A program made the position numbers and the translations under genes. From Actinomycetes bacterium (lineage in GTDB: Bacteria > Actinomycetota > Actinomycetes > Actinomycetales > Cellulomonadaceae), in NCBI GenBank assembly GCA_023438885.1, contig JAEXPS010000098.1, positions 1-6,326 on the forward strand: DNA of 6,326 bases, written 5' to 3'. Shown here piece by piece: positions 5,337 to 6,326 of the stretch; within the stretch, counting starts at the first letter, position 1, and each line of letters begins with the position of its first letter. The notes below the pieces were generated by a model, which worked only from the letters and a program-made list of their open reading frames with translations, searched no databases and was not told the DNA's origin.

Positions 5337-6233
5337 GTGACCGAGCCCGAGGCGCCCACGAGTGCCGCAACGCCCGCGAGACCTGACTCGGCTCCCCGTC
5401 TCGCGGATGCATACGACGGCTCGGGACGGCGCGGGCGCCGCCGGCTCGGGCCCGGGTGGGTGCCCAAGGAGCACGGCGCGTGGGCGATGCTCGTGGTGCC
5501 GGTGCTGGTAGGCACGGTGATCGCCGGAGCGACGTGGCGCAACGCCTGGCTGCTGGTCGCGTGGCTGGCCGCCTTCTGCGCCTTCTCGGCCGCGGGGCTG
5601 TGGCTGCGCTCCGGCCGCCGTGCCCGCTACTGGCCGCCGGTGCGGTTCCACGCTCTGGCGACCGCGGTCCTCGGCGGTGCGCTGCTCGTCACCACACCCG
5701 GCCTGCTGTGGTGGGGCCCCGTCTACGCCCCGCTGCTCGCGGTCAGCCTGGCGGCCTCCTCGCGCCGGGCGGACCGGTCGTGGCTCAACGACATCCTTAC
5801 GGTGCTCGCCGCCTGTCTGATGACCGTGGTCAGCGCGGGCCTGGCCGGCGGGTGGCCGGGTTCCTGGGTGCCGCCGGGCGCCGACGACCCCACGGCCTGG
5901 CTGGCCGCCGGCCTGCTCGCCGCGTTCTTCCTGGGCACCGTCGCCTACGTCAAGACGCTCATCCGCGACCGCGGCAACCCGAGGGTGCTGGCGATCTCCG
6001 TCGGGTACCACGCGGTGCTCGTGGTCGCCGCTCTCGTCTGGCTGGCGCGGCGCCTCGGGGTCGGCGACGGTGCCGGCGTCGCGGCCGGGCTGTTCGTCGT
6101 CGCCGCAGGGCTGCTGGCGCGGGCGGTGCTGGTCCCCCGCCGCCGGCCCTGGCCGAGCGCCAAGGCGATCGGTCTCGGCGAGATGGCCTCGACCGTCGCG
6201 GTCACCGCGGTCACCCTGCTCGCCGTCGCCTGA
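5337..6233 (+). CDS. YwiC-like multi-pass membrane protein
   Basis: A 298-residue integral membrane protein of the YwiC-like family, whose biochemical role is unknown. The family hallmark WVPKEHGAWAML is at residues 41-52, directly before the first hydrophobic helix. About seven to nine hydrophobic segments follow, for example VVPVLVGTVIAGA, AWLLVAWLAAFCAFSAAGLWL, ALATAVLGGALLVTTPGLLW, VYAPLLAVSLAA, ILTVLAACLMTVVSAGLAGG, WLAAGLLAAFFLGTVAYV, VLAISVGYHAVLVVAALVWLA, GVAAGLFVVAAGLLARAVLV and MASTVAVTAVTLLAVA. The loop SSRRADRSWLND and the KTLIRDRGNPR segment carry the charged residues. The first ~38 residues are hydrophilic and probably disordered. I chose GTG 5337 because it follows a well-placed TACTGT element and the frame upstream shows no protein-like content. 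It is divergent from the LiaF-like gene, 87 bp away. The B. subtilis namesake lies near nitrate-respiration genes; no such genes are seen here. Confidence 0.87.
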   Translation: MTEPEAPTSAATPARPDSAPRLADAYDGSGRRGRRRLGPGWVPKEHGAWAMLVVPVLVGTVIAGATWRNAWLLVAWLAAFCAFSAAGLWLRSGRRARYWPPVRFHALATAVLGGALLVTTPGLLWWGPVYAPLLAVSLAASSRRADRSWLNDILTVLAACLMTVVSAGLAGGWPGSWVPPGADDPTAWLAAGLLAAFFLGTVAYVKTLIRDRGNPRVLAISVGYHAVLVVAALVWLARRLGVGDGAGVAAGLFVVAAGLLARAVLVPRRRPWPSAKAIGLGEMASTVAVTAVTLLAVA

Positions 6234-6326
6234 CCGGCGCCAGGTACCAACCGGCCGGCGAACGGGTCGCGGGCCGGGTACGGCGTGGCGTGGGCACGTC
6301 GGTCCAGGCCCCCCCCCCCCCGGCCG
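6234..6326. other. Gene-free right end of the window
   Basis: I see no credible coding frame in these 93 bases. They hold one possible hairpin (6244-6281) and, near the edge, an uninterrupted run of 13 C (6309-6321). The next gene must lie beyond the window. Confidence 0.6.
6244..6281 (+). terminator. Possible hairpin terminator after the YwiC-like gene
   Basis: CCGGCC (6251-6256) pairs with GGCCGG (6272-6277) around a 15-base loop, and GTAC on each side (6244-6247 and 6278-6281) can extend the stem past a 3-base bulge. It starts 11 bases after the stop codon. There is no T-rich tail, so it is at best a tail-less terminator of the kind proposed in actinobacteria. Short GC stems are common by chance here. 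Confidence 0.3.

Noticed and set aside
3561..5412. Other long minus-strand frames across the gene at 3181 and beyond (3561-4505 and 3781-5412)
   Set aside because: They are antisense to or overlapping genes with better protein features. The apparent repeats in them are only the complement of the 42-bp repeats.
5250..6011. Upstream extension of the LiaF-like frame, antisense to the YwiC-like gene
   Set aside because: The translation is Arg/Gly/Gln-rich with no recognisable motif, and the first membrane helix begins right at the ATG at 5249. The opposite strand carries the WVPKEHGAW family signature.
1..6326. tRNA, rRNA, insertion sequence, phage or defence-system genes
   Set aside because: I found no cloverleaf, transposase motif, terminal inverted repeats, integrase, or defence-type effector. 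Base composition looks uniform throughout.

Overview
The window is chromosomal DNA from a high-GC Gram-positive organism, most likely an actinobacterium. The signs are very high GC with strong G/C at third codon positions, GTG starts, long spurious open frames in every register, candidate leaderless start sites (a TANNNT hexamer 6-7 bases before the start codon), and families typical of Actinomycetota: a large LuxR-type regulator, a stand-alone LigD-type polymerase, a VanY-like peptidase and a YwiC-like membrane protein. I cannot name a genus from the sequence alone.

Layout, left to right. (1) The 3' end of a LuxR-family regulator (2-322, +), keeping only its C-terminal helix-turn-helix and a little of the preceding helical region. 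(2) 18 bp later, a stand-alone polymerase/primase protein of the LigD type (341 or 350-1441, +), with all three catalytic aspartates. (3) Convergent to it, only 1 bp away, a minus-strand pair: an exported VanY/M15-type D-Ala-D-Ala carboxypeptidase (3048-2044), read first, then a YdeI/OmdA-family protein (2030-1443). They are 13 bp apart and probably co-transcribed. (4) A 132-bp divergent intergenic region with a plausible promoter for the carboxypeptidase and a perfect 8-2-8 palindrome over its -35 position. (5) A 446-residue protein of unknown function (3181-4521, +): two globular ends joined by a Pro/Ala linker that holds three 14-residue (42-bp) tandem repeats. (6) Convergent to it, a four-helix membrane protein with a LiaF-like C-terminal domain (5249-4545, -). 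(7) Divergent from that, across 87 bp, a YwiC-like multi-pass membrane protein (5337-6233, +). (8) A 93-bp gene-free end with a possible hairpin and a run of 13 C.

Functionally the region looks like ordinary chromosome rather than an island. There is one probable DNA end-joining gene, and three genes whose families touch the cell envelope or antimicrobial response (VanY-like, YdeI/OmdA, LiaF-like), but nothing shows that they act together. I found no RNA gene, mobile element, CRISPR array or phage gene, and no convincing undescribed system. The best leads are the palindrome in the divergent promoter region, the leaderless-type start arrangement, and the repeat-bearing protein of unknown function.
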